A DNA stretch of 8,402 bases from Pseudomonadota bacterium (GTDB lineage: Bacteria; Pseudomonadota; Alphaproteobacteria; Rhizobiales; Xanthobacteraceae): assembly GCA_023391175.1 (NCBI GenBank), contig JAEWBL010000595.1:1-8402 (forward strand), read 5' to 3'. Both the position numbers and the translations under genes were made by a program. The notes beneath the pieces are model-generated. The model searched no databases. It was not told the DNA's origin and saw only the letters and a list, made by a program, of their open reading frames with translations. Of this stretch, positions 1 to 7,524 are shown piece by piece. Each line of letters starts with the position of its first letter. Within the stretch, counting starts at the first letter, position 1.

Positions 1-215
1 GGATCAAGCCCGGCGCGACGGTGATCGACGTGGGCATCAACCGGGTGCCCAAGGACGACGGCAAGACACGTCTCGTGGGCGATGTGGCCTATGCGGAAGC
101 GCAGGGCATCGCCGGCCTCATCACGCCGGTGCCCGGCGGCGTCGGTCCCATGACCATTGCCTGCCTGTTGCAGAATACGCTGACGGCGGCCAAGCGCCAG
201 AAGGGCCTTGCCTGA
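1..215 (+). CDS. folD: FolD, methylenetetrahydrofolate dehydrogenase/cyclohydrolase (3' end only)
   Basis: This is the C-terminal part of the bifunctional NADP-dependent 5,10-methylene-THF dehydrogenase and methenyl-THF cyclohydrolase, a cytosolic enzyme that makes 10-formyl-THF. The gene is cut by the left edge. The reading frame enters at base 3 and ends with TGA at 213-215. The GTG at 21 is an internal valine, not a start. Visible family hallmarks are the Rossmann-strand stretch [13 protein letters not shown] and the near-C-terminal signature [19 protein letters not shown], which lines the dinucleotide and folate site in known FolD structures. The C-terminus, after a short Ala/Lys tail, is normal for the family. 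It faces the minus-strand purine cluster. 10-formyl-THF feeds two purine transformylase steps, so the proximity makes sense, but it lies on the other strand and is not co-transcribed. Confidence 0.96.
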   Translation, partial: IKPGATVIDVGINRVPKDDGKTRLVGDVAYAEAQGIAGLITPVPGGVGPMTIACLLQNTLTAAKRQKGLA

Positions 216-229
216 GGAGTCGGAAAAGC

Positions 230-252
230 GCCGGCGGCGTCGGGCCGCCGGC
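230..252. terminator. Bidirectional hairpin terminator between folD and the membrane-protein gene
   Basis: A perfect 9-bp GC stem (230-238 with 244-252, loop GTCGG) starts 14 bases after the folD stop. On the plus strand it is followed by CTTT. On the minus strand it is followed by CTTTTCC. Both U-tracts are short, but the stem is very stable and it sits between convergent genes, so it probably ends both transcripts. Confidence 0.6.
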
Positions 253-273
253 CTTTGAGCCGGGCAGGGGGAT

Positions 274-618
274 CTAGAACAGCCCGAAGGCCGAGGCGGC
301 CAGCGCCGCGAGTGGGGGAAGCCAGGCGATCGCGAGGCCCACATCCGGCCGGCCGCGCCGCCAGAACCACAGACCGAGCGCAGGCGGAATGACGAAGGCC
401 GCCACCGCGCCGGTCCATTCCATCACGGCGTGAATCTCGCCGCGCGCACCTTCCGGGCCGCCGAACACGAATCCCGAGATGGCGATGAGCAGGATGACGA
501 CGCCGGCATCCGCCAGCAAGGCGAACGCCATCGCCACCTTGAGCCCCCACCCCGCGGCTTGCGGCGGAGGTGGGGTCGGCGGCGAGGCCGCCTCAGGTGC
601 CGATGGCGGTGCGCTCAC
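274..618 (-). CDS. Small membrane protein with three predicted helices, function unknown
   Basis: I do not recognise this 114-residue protein. Residues 1-24 are rich in Pro, Ala and Ser with no signal-peptide pattern. Three hydrophobic stretches follow, at about 27-52, 64-88 and 93-113, and the third runs to the C-terminus, so it is probably a three-helix inner-membrane protein. A short Arg-rich loop (WRRGRPD, about 87-93) between helices 2 and 3 suggests a cytoplasmic face there. The start is a GTG at 618, 10 bases after the glutaredoxin stop, with no clear Shine-Dalgarno motif. Translational coupling to grxD or a later start such as the Met near residue 30 is possible. Close spacing makes it the likely last gene of the purine/bolA/grxD transcript. 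The helix pattern and low-complexity N-terminus support a coding frame over the overlapping antisense frames. Confidence 0.7.
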   Translation of the reverse strand: MSAPPSAPEAASPPTPPPPQAAGWGLKVAMAFALLADAGVVILLIAISGFVFGGPEGARGEIHAVMEWTGAVAAFVIPPALGLWFWRRGRPDVGLAIAWLPPLAALAASAFGLF

Positions 619-628
619 GTGATGGGAA

Positions 629-967
629 TCAGCCGACCGCGCGATCCCGCACGGCGACGCCCTTCTCTTCCAGCAGCGGGATCAGTTCGCCCGACTGGAA
701 CATCTCGCGGACGATGTCGCAGCCGCCCACGAACTCGCCCTTGATGTAGAGCTGGGGAATGGTCGGCCAGTTGGCGTAGTCCTTGATGCCTTGGCGGATC
801 ATGTCGTTCTCGAGCACGTTCACGCCCTTGAAGGGGACGCCCACGTGGTCGAGAATCTGCACCACCTGGCCCGAGAAGCCGCACTGCGGGAACTGCGGCG
901 TGCCCTTCATGAACAGCACCACATCGCCGGACTTCACGATGGCGTCGATATCGTCACGAATGCCCAT
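629..967 (-). CDS. grxD: Monothiol glutaredoxin (CGFS type, Grx4/Grx5 family)
   Basis: This 112-residue protein is a single-domain monothiol glutaredoxin. The active site CGFS is at residues 29-32, preceded by the Lys21 and GTPQFPQ segment that binds glutathione. The TIP motif (69-71, cis-Pro) and GGCD (81-84) complete the glutathione pocket. Proteins of this class hold a bridging [2Fe-2S] cluster with glutathione and pass it to acceptor proteins. With BolA they form heterodimers used in iron sensing and cluster trafficking. The ATG at 967 is chosen because it begins the family-typical stretch [11 protein letters not shown]. An open extension to 1081 is not family-like. The gene lies 167 bp downstream of bolA. 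That gap holds a weak candidate promoter (TTGCGC at 1044-1039, poor -10 near 1021-1016), so grxD may be expressed partly on its own. Confidence 0.95.
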   Translation of the reverse strand: MGIRDDIDAIVKSGDVVLFMKGTPQFPQCGFSGQVVQILDHVGVPFKGVNVLENDMIRQGIKDYANWPTIPQLYIKGEFVGGCDIVREMFQSGELIPLLEEKGVAVRDRAVG

Positions 968-1096
968 GGTCTCAAATCCAATGTCTGCGGCCGGAAAGAA
1001 GGCCTTCCACGGATAAAGATCGGCCCATGTGGCCCAAAGCGCAAGGGTTGAGGGCGCGACACGGCGGCGACACGCTTGCACAGGCGCGTGTAGCAG

Positions 1097-1116
1097 GCGC
1101 CGCGATGGTGCGGCGC
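1097..1116. other. Stem-loop in the bolA-grxD spacer
   Basis: A perfect 7-bp stem (1097-1103 with 1110-1116, loop of six) lies about 20 bases past the bolA stop. It overlaps a second possible 6-bp stem formed by GCACGC at 1115-1120 and GCGTGC at 1129-1134, which abuts the stop codon. Neither has a U-tract in the minus direction, so they look like processing or partial-termination structures rather than a standard terminator. In GC-rich DNA some such stems arise by chance. Confidence 0.3.
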
Positions 1117-1134
1117 ACGCGGGGCGGAGCGTGC

Positions 1135-1371
1135 CTACTCGGCCGGGGCGGAGGTCTGCAGGGCGAGGGCGTGCAGCACGCCGCCCATGTTCCCCTTGAG
1201 CGCGGCATAGACCATCTGGTGCTGCTGCACCCGGCTCTTGCCGCGGAACGAGGCCGAGACGATGCGGGCGGCGTAGTGGTCGCCGTCCCCGGCCAGATCC
1301 TCGATCACCACGGTCGCGTCGGGCAGCGCATCCTTGATGAGCTGCTCGATGTCGCGGGCATTCATGGGCAT
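1135..1371 (-). CDS. bolA: BolA family protein (short BolA2/IbaG-like)
   Basis: This 78-residue protein is a complete BolA domain. It shows the acidic loop before [12 protein letters not shown] (31-42), then [17 protein letters not shown] with the family's conserved His at about 51. A C-terminal His (67) lies in the LHALALQT stretch. BolA proteins pair with monothiol glutaredoxins, and the conserved His is a ligand of the shared [2Fe-2S] cluster. The gene for the expected partner lies next on the same strand. The start is ATG 1371, with a second in-frame ATG two codons later. Both fall behind an AGGA about 10-16 bases upstream, so the exact start is uncertain by two residues. It lies 31 bp downstream of purL, so co-transcription with the purine genes is likely. 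I use the general symbol bolA because paralogue assignment cannot be made from sequence alone. Confidence 0.93.
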   Translation of the reverse strand: MPMNARDIEQLIKDALPDATVVIEDLAGDGDHYAARIVSASFRGKSRVQQHQMVYAALKGNMGGVLHALALQTSAPAE

Positions 1372-1402
1372 GGTCGAAACGTCCTTGCTGTGCGCGAAAG
1401 CG

Positions 1403-3619
<2,217 letters not shown>

Positions 3620-3647
3620 GGGCGTCGATCCGAATTGGGGCCGCGGC

Positions 3648-4346
3648 TCACGCCGCCTTGAGGGCGCCGGCGAGGCTCTCGAAGAGGCCGCGTCCGTCGG
3701 TGGGGCCGATCTCCGGCTCGATGTAGTTTTCCGGGTGGGGCATCATGCCGAGCACGTTGAACTTCTCGGAATAGATGCCGGCGATCCCGTTGATGGCGCC
3801 GTTGGGGCCGTCCGTCTCGTCGATCCGGCTGTCCGGGCGGGCGTAGCGGAAGGCGACGCGGCCTTCACCCTCGATGCGGGCGATGGTGGCCTCGTCGGCG
3901 GTATAATTGCCCTCGCCGTGGGCCACCGGGATGCGGATCAACTCGCCCTTGCGATAGGCCTTGGTGAAGGGCGTGTCTGCCCGCTCCACCCGCAGCAGCA
4001 CTTCCCGGCAGACGAAGCGCAGGCGCGCGTTGCGCACCAGCACGCCGGGCAGCAGCCCCGCCTCGCACAGGATCTGGAAGCCGTTGCAGATGCCGAGCAC
4101 CAAGCCGCCGCGGGCGGCATGGGCGCGCACCGCATCCATGATGTTCGCCCGCGCGGCGATGGCGCCGCAGCGCAGATAGTCGCCATAGGAGAAGCCGCCG
4201 GGCAGGACCACGAGGTCGGTGCCCTTGGGCAGCTCGTGCTCGGCGTGCCACACCACCTGGGGCTTGGCGCCGGCGACGAGTCGCAGCGCGCGCACGGCGT
4301 CCTGCTCACGATTGGAGCCAGGGAAGAGGATGACGGCTGGTTTCAT
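3648..4346 (-). CDS. purQ: Phosphoribosylformylglycinamidine synthase subunit PurQ (glutaminase)
   Basis: PurQ is the class I glutamine amidotransferase subunit of FGAM synthase. It hydrolyses glutamine and passes ammonia to PurL. The protein has 232 residues, normal for free-standing PurQ. The catalytic triad is complete: nucleophile Cys87 in LGICNGFQ, with His204 and Glu206 in MMPHPEN. The oxyanion region is [14 protein letters not shown] (49-62), and the N-terminus (AVILFPGSN) matches the PurQ pattern. ATG 4346 is chosen because it gives this N-terminus and lies just after TGAGAGATC. That stretch contains both the stop codon of the small upstream ORF (4353) and a purine-rich SD-like motif, so initiation may be coupled to that ORF. 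It precedes purL by 28 bp in one transcription unit. Confidence 0.98.
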   Translation of the reverse strand: MKPAVILFPGSNREQDAVRALRLVAGAKPQVVWHAEHELPKGTDLVVLPGGFSYGDYLRCGAIAARANIMDAVRAHAARGGLVLGICNGFQILCEAGLLPGVLVRNARLRFVCREVLLRVERADTPFTKAYRKGELIRIPVAHGEGNYTADEATIARIEGEGRVAFRYARPDSRIDETDGPNGAINGIAGIYSEKFNVLGMMPHPENYIEPEIGPTDGRGLFESLAGALKAA

Positions 4347-4352
4347 GATCTC

Positions 4353-4577
4353 TCAGTGGGTGCCGACGCGGCCGGGCCTGCGTGCGATGCGATCGAGCCG
4401 CGCGTCACGGCCCGCGTGCATGCCGTATATGGTGTTCATGTCCTGCCCGATGGCCTGTCGGGGACCGCGCCGGGCGATCATCTCTTCGCGAGCTTCCGGC
4501 GCCAGCGCGCCGGGGCTCGCGTCCCGCGGGATCGACTTCGGAACCTCTCGCTGAAGCTCGTTGGTGATCTCGGCCAT
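4353..4577 (-). CDS. Small ORF between purS and purQ, possibly a decayed coiled-coil protein
   Basis: This 74-residue ORF has no function I can assign. The ATG at 4577 (second of two adjacent ATGs) is chosen because GAGAGG lies five bases upstream. The N-terminus MAEITNEL and the later segments QDMNTIYGM and ARLDRI resemble, from memory, small Rhizobiales coiled-coil proteins with charged heptads. Prolines interrupt the expected helices (EVPKSIPRD, SPGALAPEA, RRPGRVG), and no long coiled coil can form. Codon use departs from its neighbours: CTT, CGA, GTT, GCT, GGT, ATA, CGT, GCA and AGG all occur in a short span. Its TGA lies six bases before the purQ ATG. It may be a degenerate gene kept only for spacing or coupling, or an orphan. 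It may also not be translated at all. Loss by in-frame substitutions rather than frameshift would explain the open frame. Confidence 0.5.
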   Translation of the reverse strand: MAEITNELQREVPKSIPRDASPGALAPEAREEMIARRGPRQAIGQDMNTIYGMHAGRDARLDRIARRPGRVGTH

Positions 4578-4588
4578 CATGCCCTCTC

Positions 4589-4616
4589 GGCGGCCTTGCT
4601 CCCTGAAGCGGCCGCC
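4589..4616 (-). other. Stem-loop between purS and the small ORF
   Basis: A perfect 7-bp stem (4589-4595 with 4610-4616) encloses an inner GCT/AGC pairing with an AA bulge. It lies 12 bases after the purS stop and directly before the GAGAGG ribosome-binding site of the small ORF. It has no U-tract on the minus strand, so it is not a standard terminator. It could protect the purS 3' end or tune translation of the next ORF. Confidence 0.35.
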
Positions 4617-4627
4617 AGACTATAACA

Positions 4628-4870
4628 TCACTCGGCGAACTCGACCTTGTAGGTCTCGATCACGGTATTGGCGAGGAGCTTGTCGCAGGCTTCCTTGAGG
4701 GCGCCCTCGGCGGCGGCGCGGTCGTTGCCGGCCAGCTCCACGTCGAACACCTTCCCCTGACGCACGCTCTGCACGCCGGCCACACCCAGCGACCGCAGCG
4801 CGCCTTCGATGGCCTTGCCCTGCGGGTCGAGCACCGCCGACTTGAGGGTGACGATCACTCGGGCCTTCAT
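4628..4870 (-). CDS. purS: Phosphoribosylformylglycinamidine synthase subunit PurS
   Basis: PurS is the small structural subunit that joins PurQ to PurL in the FGAM synthase complex. At 80 residues it is the usual length. It shows the family pattern: a first strand KARVIVTLK, the conserved stretch AVLDPQGKAIEGAL (13-26), then VRQGKVFDVEL (36-46), and the C-terminal strand NTVIETYKVE. The start is ATG 4870, preceded by GAGG about five bases upstream. Longer in-frame extensions (to 4963) lack family similarity and run into the upstream hairpin. It lies 166 bp downstream of purC with a terminator-like hairpin between, so purS-purQ-purL expression may depend on readthrough or on an unseen promoter in that gap. 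With purQ and purL following on the same strand, the complete three-subunit enzyme is encoded together. Confidence 0.96.
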   Translation of the reverse strand: MKARVIVTLKSAVLDPQGKAIEGALRSLGVAGVQSVRQGKVFDVELAGNDRAAAEGALKEACDKLLANTVIETYKVEFAE

Positions 4871-4934
4871 GGAAACCTCGCCTTCATGGCACGGGCCTGC
4901 GCCCGCCTTGTTGCTTGCCCGCCGCCAGGCGCCG

Positions 4935-4956
4935 CCGGGGGCCTGACAGGCCCGGC
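4935..4956 (-). other. Second stem-loop in the purC-purS gap
   Basis: GGGCCT (4939-4944) pairs with AGGCCC (4948-4953) around a GAC loop. With two bulged G residues, the stem can extend through 4934-4936 and 4954-4956. It lies just downstream, in the direction of transcription, of the terminator-like hairpin at 4966-4986. It lacks a U-tract. Together they make the gap highly structured. Confidence 0.35.
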
Positions 4957-4965
4957 AACGCAAAA

Positions 4966-4986
4966 CGGGGGCCGATCCGGCCCCCG
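4966..4986 (-). terminator. Intrinsic terminator-like hairpin after purC
   Basis: An 8-bp perfect GC stem (4966-4973 with 4979-4986, loop of five) is followed on the minus strand by TTTTGCGTT. Stem strength, small loop and the T-run immediately after the stem fit an intrinsic terminator, about 50 bases past the purC stop. The T-run is only four long, so partial termination is plausible. It would reduce purS-purQ-purL expression relative to purC unless a second promoter exists. Confidence 0.55.
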
Positions 4987-5036
4987 CCTAGCACTTTTCG
5001 GGGTGGGGAAACAACGCCCCCGCCCGAATAGACGGA

Positions 5037-5801
5037 TCACTTCACCAGCACGGGGCCCTTGCCCTGCGTCGGATCGTTCTCCATCAGGATCCCGAGCCGG
5101 CGCGCGACCTCGGTGTAGGCCTCCACGAGGCCGCCCATGTCGCGGCGGAAGCGGTCCTTGTCCATCTTGTCGTTCGACTTGATGTCCCAGAGCCGGCACG
5201 AATCGGGGCTGATCTCGTCAGCGACCACGATCCGCATCATGTCGTTCTCCCACAGCCGACCGCATTCCATCTTGAAGTCGATCAGACGGATGCCGGCGCC
5301 GAGGAAGAGGCCGGACAGGAAGTCGTTGACGCGGATCGCAAGGGCGATGATGTCGTCGATTTCCTGGGTCGTGGCCCAGCCGAAGGCGGTGATGTGCTCT
5401 TCCGACACCATCGGGTCGTTGAGCGCGTCGTTCTTGTAATAGAACTCGATGATCGAGCGGGGCAGCTGGGTGCCTTCCTCGATCCCGAGACGGGTCGAGA
5501 TGGAGCCCGCGGCGACGTTGCGCACGACGATCTCGAGGGGGATGATCTCCACCTCCCGGATGAGCTGCTCGCGCATGTTCAGCCGGCGGATGAAGTGGGT
5601 CGGCACCCCGATGTCGTTCAACCGGGAGAAGATGTACTCCGAAATCCGGTTGTTCAGCACACCCTTGCCGTCGATGACATCGTGCTTCTTCGCATTGAAG
5701 GCCGTGGCATCGTCCTTGAAGTGCTGAATGAGTGTGCCGGGCTCGGGTCCTTCATAGAGGACTTTCGCCTTGCCTTCGTAGATTCGGCGGCGGCGGCTCA
5801 T
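5037..5801 (-). CDS. purC: SAICAR synthetase (phosphoribosylaminoimidazole-succinocarboxamide synthase)
   Basis: PurC joins CAIR and aspartate with ATP to give SAICAR in de novo purine synthesis, in the cytosol. The protein has 254 residues from ATG 5801, the usual length. Landmarks are the ATP-loop [10 protein letters not shown] (7-16), the first family signature [14 protein letters not shown] (87-100), the second signature [10 protein letters not shown] (173-182), and [13 protein letters not shown] (194-206). All appear intact. An in-frame ATG at 5831 would add ten residues ([10 protein letters not shown]). Similar extensions occur in annotated alphaproteobacterial PurC, and neither start has a well-placed SD (GGAG lies about 14 bases before 5831). 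It is the first gene of the minus-strand purine cluster and diverges from the ATP synthase zeta gene across 391 bp. Confidence 0.97.
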   Translation of the reverse strand: MSRRRRIYEGKAKVLYEGPEPGTLIQHFKDDATAFNAKKHDVIDGKGVLNNRISEYIFSRLNDIGVPTHFIRRLNMREQLIREVEIIPLEIVVRNVAAGSISTRLGIEEGTQLPRSIIEFYYKNDALNDPMVSEEHITAFGWATTQEIDDIIALAIRVNDFLSGLFLGAGIRLIDFKMECGRLWENDMMRIVVADEISPDSCRLWDIKSNDKMDKDRFRRDMGGLVEAYTEVARRLGILMENDPTQGKGPVLVK

Positions 5802-6192
5802 GGGGGTATACCGTCGATTGAGGAAATCCATGGGTTTGCCAAGGCTCCGTTCGTGTGACGCTCCTCGGCGGGGCCGGGATGGCTGTTTGACGGTCACCCC
5901 AAACCCGTTCGGACACTAGCCGATCAGGCCGCGCGATACAACGCGCGTCCATTTCGCCCGGTGTCCGCTCGTTCGGCATCCGCCCCCCAAGCGGGCGGCC
6001 ATCTGGTCGCACGGTCGTGGCGGGGCGCGGAGCTTTACTGACGTTGATCTAATATGAGGCGAGGGATATTCAAGGCGCGCGTGCGGAACGACGGCTGCCC
6101 TCGCGTGAGCGCAGCGGCAACCCAAATCAGCAGAGTCCGCGCAAACCGATCAGGCCGGCCGCCGGCCGCCCATTCGCAGGAAGAGGGGTGCC
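5802..6192. other. Divergent intergenic region between purC and the zeta gene
   Basis: No convincing gene is present in these 391 bp; short open frames here have no protein-like character. The region holds an AT-rich patch (6044-6073) with candidate promoters facing both ways, a 5-bp GCGCG/CGCGC stem-loop (5931-5946), two copies of CCGATCAGGCCG (5920-5931 and 6146-6157), and a GGCCGGCC-rich stretch just before the zeta start. If purC is transcribed from the AT patch, its 5' leader is about 240 nt, unusually long for a simple leader. Confidence 0.6.
6046..6073 (-). promoter_or_regulatory. Candidate purC promoter
   Basis: On the minus strand TTGAAT (6073-6068) is followed after 16 bases by TAGATC (6051-6046). 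The -35 is good and the -10 is weak (three of six matches). It is the only AT-rich stretch upstream of purC. An overlapping plus-strand candidate exists (TTGATC 6044-6049, 17 bases, TATTCA 6067-6072) that could serve the zeta gene. Only sequence resemblance supports either. Confidence 0.3.
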
Positions 6193-6516
6193 ATGACCAC
6201 GTTCGACAAGCGCGAGGAAGGTTTTGAAAAGGCTTTCGCGCTCGACGAGGAGACGCGGTTCCGGGCGCTCGCCCGCCGCAACAAGAAGCTCGGCATGTGG
6301 GCCGCGCAGAAGCTCGGCCTCGCTGGCGATGAGGCTCTTGCCTACGCCAAGGCCGTCGTCGAGGCCGACCTGCAGGAAGCCGGTGACGACGACGTGTTCC
6401 GCAAGCTGCGCGCCGACTTCGACGCCAAGCAGGTGGACGTCTCCGACCACCAGATTCGCCGCAACATGGACGAGTTCCTCGCCGCCGCCGCGGCCGAGGT
6501 GAAGTCCGGCGCCTGA
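6193..6516 (+). CDS. F1-ATPase inhibitor zeta subunit (DUF1476 / PF07345 family)
   Basis: This 107-residue protein matches the alphaproteobacterial zeta subunit first described in Paracoccus denitrificans. That subunit binds F1-ATPase and blocks ATP hydrolysis like a one-way ratchet. The N-terminal inhibitory stretch MTTFDKREEGFEKAFALD (1-18) is characteristic. It is followed by a charged helix, TRFRALARRNKKLGMWAAQKLGL (21-43), and then a helical, acidic C-terminal domain with DVSDHQIRRNMDEFL (82-96). The protein is cytosolic, with no membrane segment. ATG 6193 is supported by AGAGGGG four bases upstream. It lies outside any atp operon here, alone between purC and rpsD, and ends at a strong terminator, so it is probably monocistronic. 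In some alphaproteobacteria the inhibitory effect of zeta is weak, so its strength here is not known. Confidence 0.92.
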   Translation: MTTFDKREEGFEKAFALDEETRFRALARRNKKLGMWAAQKLGLAGDEALAYAKAVVEADLQEAGDDDVFRKLRADFDAKQVDVSDHQIRRNMDEFLAAAAAEVKSGA

Positions 6517-6532
6517 GCCCGGTGCGGGCATC

Positions 6533-6556
6533 CCGCCGCGTCATCCGGCGCGGCGG
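6533..6556. other. Stem-loop just before the zeta/rpsD terminator
   Basis: A perfect 8-bp stem, CCGCCGCG (6533-6540) with CGCGGCGG (6549-6556) around an eight-base loop, begins 17 bases after the zeta stop. It has no T-run. It may help stabilise the zeta mRNA 3' end ahead of the main terminator. Confidence 0.4.
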
Positions 6557-6564
6557 CCCAAACA

Positions 6565-6591
6565 AAAAGGCCGCCCACCGGGCGGCCTTTT
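6565..6591. terminator. Strong bidirectional intrinsic terminator between zeta gene and rpsD
   Basis: GGCCGCCC (6569-6576) and GGGCGGCC (6580-6587) form a perfect 8-bp stem with an ACC loop. It is extended by AAAA/TTTT to 12 bp. The plus strand continues TTTTCTTTTCT and the minus strand TTTTTGTTTGG. It is the clearest terminator in the window and serves both convergent genes. Confidence 0.92.
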
Positions 6592-6613
6592 CTTTTCTCG
6601 GTCCCGCGCCGGA

Positions 6614-7231
6614 TCAGCGCGAGTAGAACTCGACCACGAGGTTCGGTTCCATCTGGACCGGGTAGGGCACCTCGTTCAGCTCGGGGATGCGGGCAAAGCG
6701 CGCGGCGAGCTTGTGGGTGTCGAGCTCGATGTAGTCCGGCACGTCGCGCTCGGCGAGCTGCTGGGCCTCGAGCACGATGGCGAGCTGGCGGGACGCTTCC
6801 TTCACCTCGACCACGTCGCCGACCTTCACGAGGTAGGACGGGATGTTTACGCGCTGGCCGTTCACCTTCACGTGGCCGTGCGAGACGAACTGGCGGGCGG
6901 CGAAGATGGTGGGCACGAACTTGGCGCGATAGACCACCGCGTCGAGGCGACGCTCGAGCAGGCCGATCAGGTTGGCGCCGGTGTCGCCCTTGAGGCGGGA
7001 GGCTTCCACATAGACCTTGTGGAACTGCTTCTCGCCGATGGAGCCGTAATAGCCCTTCAGCTTCTGCTTGGCGCGCAGCTGCACGCCGAAGTCGGACAGC
7101 TTGCCCTTGCGGCGCTGGCCGTGCTGGCCGGGACCGTACTCACGACGGTTGACCGGGCTCTTGGGGCGGCCCCAGATGTTCTCGCCCATACGGCGATCGA
7201 TCTTGTGCTTGGCCGCAATGCGCTTGCTCAT
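6614..7231 (-). CDS. rpsD: 30S ribosomal protein S4
   Basis: S4 is a primary 16S rRNA-binding protein that starts assembly of the 30S body and helps decoding fidelity. The 205-residue length is standard. N-terminal landmarks are [19 protein letters not shown] (8-26) and [19 protein letters not shown] (35-53). The S4 RNA-binding domain lies at about 94-157, with the signature region [19 protein letters not shown] (115-133). The C-terminus [14 protein letters not shown] is typical. No zinc-binding cysteine set is present, so it is the zinc-free form. ATG 7231 gives the family-typical [10 protein letters not shown]; open frame further upstream is noncoding leader. Here rpsD is a lone gene, as in many alphaproteobacteria, rather than part of the alpha operon, so any S4 autoregulation would have to act through its own leader. 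Confidence 0.98.
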   Translation of the reverse strand: MSKRIAAKHKIDRRMGENIWGRPKSPVNRREYGPGQHGQRRKGKLSDFGVQLRAKQKLKGYYGSIGEKQFHKVYVEASRLKGDTGANLIGLLERRLDAVVYRAKFVPTIFAARQFVSHGHVKVNGQRVNIPSYLVKVGDVVEVKEASRQLAIVLEAQQLAERDVPDYIELDTHKLAARFARIPELNEVPYPVQMEPNLVVEFYSR

Positions 7232-7290
7232 GTAACGCGGATCCCTGTTGGTTCGTTCGGGTTTGGATCGCGCCCCTCCTCTGCGAAATG

Positions 7291-7317
7291 GCTTGGGAAC
7301 CAAGCGGTTCCGGACCG
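7291..7317 (-). promoter_or_regulatory. Overlapping alternative hairpins in the rpsD leader
   Basis: Three short perfect stems compete for the same bases. They are GCTTGG/CCAAGC (7291-7305, GAA loop), GGAACC/GGTTCC (7296-7311, four-base loop) and CGGT/ACCG (7305-7317). They lie about 60-85 bases upstream of the rpsD start in the predicted 5' leader. Mutually exclusive stems of this kind could form a translational switch, for example for S4 autoregulation. That role is inference only. Confidence 0.35.
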
Positions 7318-7378
7318 TTCCGCCGACAGGCTCGCCCGGCGCGCTGCCTTGCGAAGCCACGGGTGCGTGAAACGCCAA

Positions 7379-7398
7379 GCGGGCCACTCCGGGCCCGC
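7379..7398 (-). other. Stem-loop at the predicted rpsD transcript 5' end
   Basis: GCGGGCC (7379-7385) pairs perfectly with GGCCCGC (7392-7398) around a six-base loop. It begins about five bases after the transcription start predicted from the promoter at 7410-7438. A 5'-terminal stem could stabilise the mRNA. Confidence 0.4.
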
Positions 7399-7409
7399 AA
7401 GGTGGCGGG

Positions 7410-7438
7410 TTCTTAGTCGCGAAAGCGTGGGGAGTCAA
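7410..7438 (-). promoter_or_regulatory. rpsD: Likely rpsD promoter
   Basis: On the minus strand TTGACT (7438-7433, five of six consensus -35 bases) is separated by exactly 17 bases from TAAGAA (7415-7410, a weaker -10). This is the best sigma-70-type match in the window and points to a start near 7403, giving a leader of about 170 nt. Confidence 0.55.
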
Positions 7439-7495
7439 CGCCGGAGCCGCTTCGGCCTCGATCCGCGCCCTGGCGGGCCGGCGAATCATCAGCCT

Positions 7496-7524
7496 TTGCG
7501 CACCTGACATGAAAGATATTTAAC
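7496..7524 (+). promoter_or_regulatory. Candidate promoter of the glutamine amidotransferase gene
   Basis: TTGCGC (7496-7501), 17 bases, then TTTAAC (7519-7524, four of six). It lies in a short AT-rich patch. The expected transcript start, near 7531, is beside the ATG at 7533 and 77 bases before the preferred TTG start. Confidence 0.4.

Noticed and set aside
968..1081. A longer glutaredoxin start adding 38 residues
   Set aside because: The extension is Arg/Cys-rich and unlike the family, and the domain begins at MGIRDDID. It is more likely leader sequence.
5752..6012. A short minus-strand frame upstream of purC as a leader peptide
   Set aside because: It overlaps the purC start out of frame, is Pro/Arg-rich, and shows no run of codons for one amino acid that would suggest attenuation.
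5802..6045. A purine or PRPP riboswitch upstream of purC
   Set aside because: I could not trace conserved riboswitch core elements, only isolated short stems. A covariance-model search would settle it.
6127..6531. Minus-strand open frames covering the zeta gene
   Set aside because: They are shadows. The plus-strand frame has a strong SD, family-typical residues and a terminator directly after it.
7232..7510. An N-terminal extension of S4 giving a 298-residue protein
   Set aside because: S4 is about 205 residues and begins [10 protein letters not shown]. The extension spans the likely promoter and leader hairpins.
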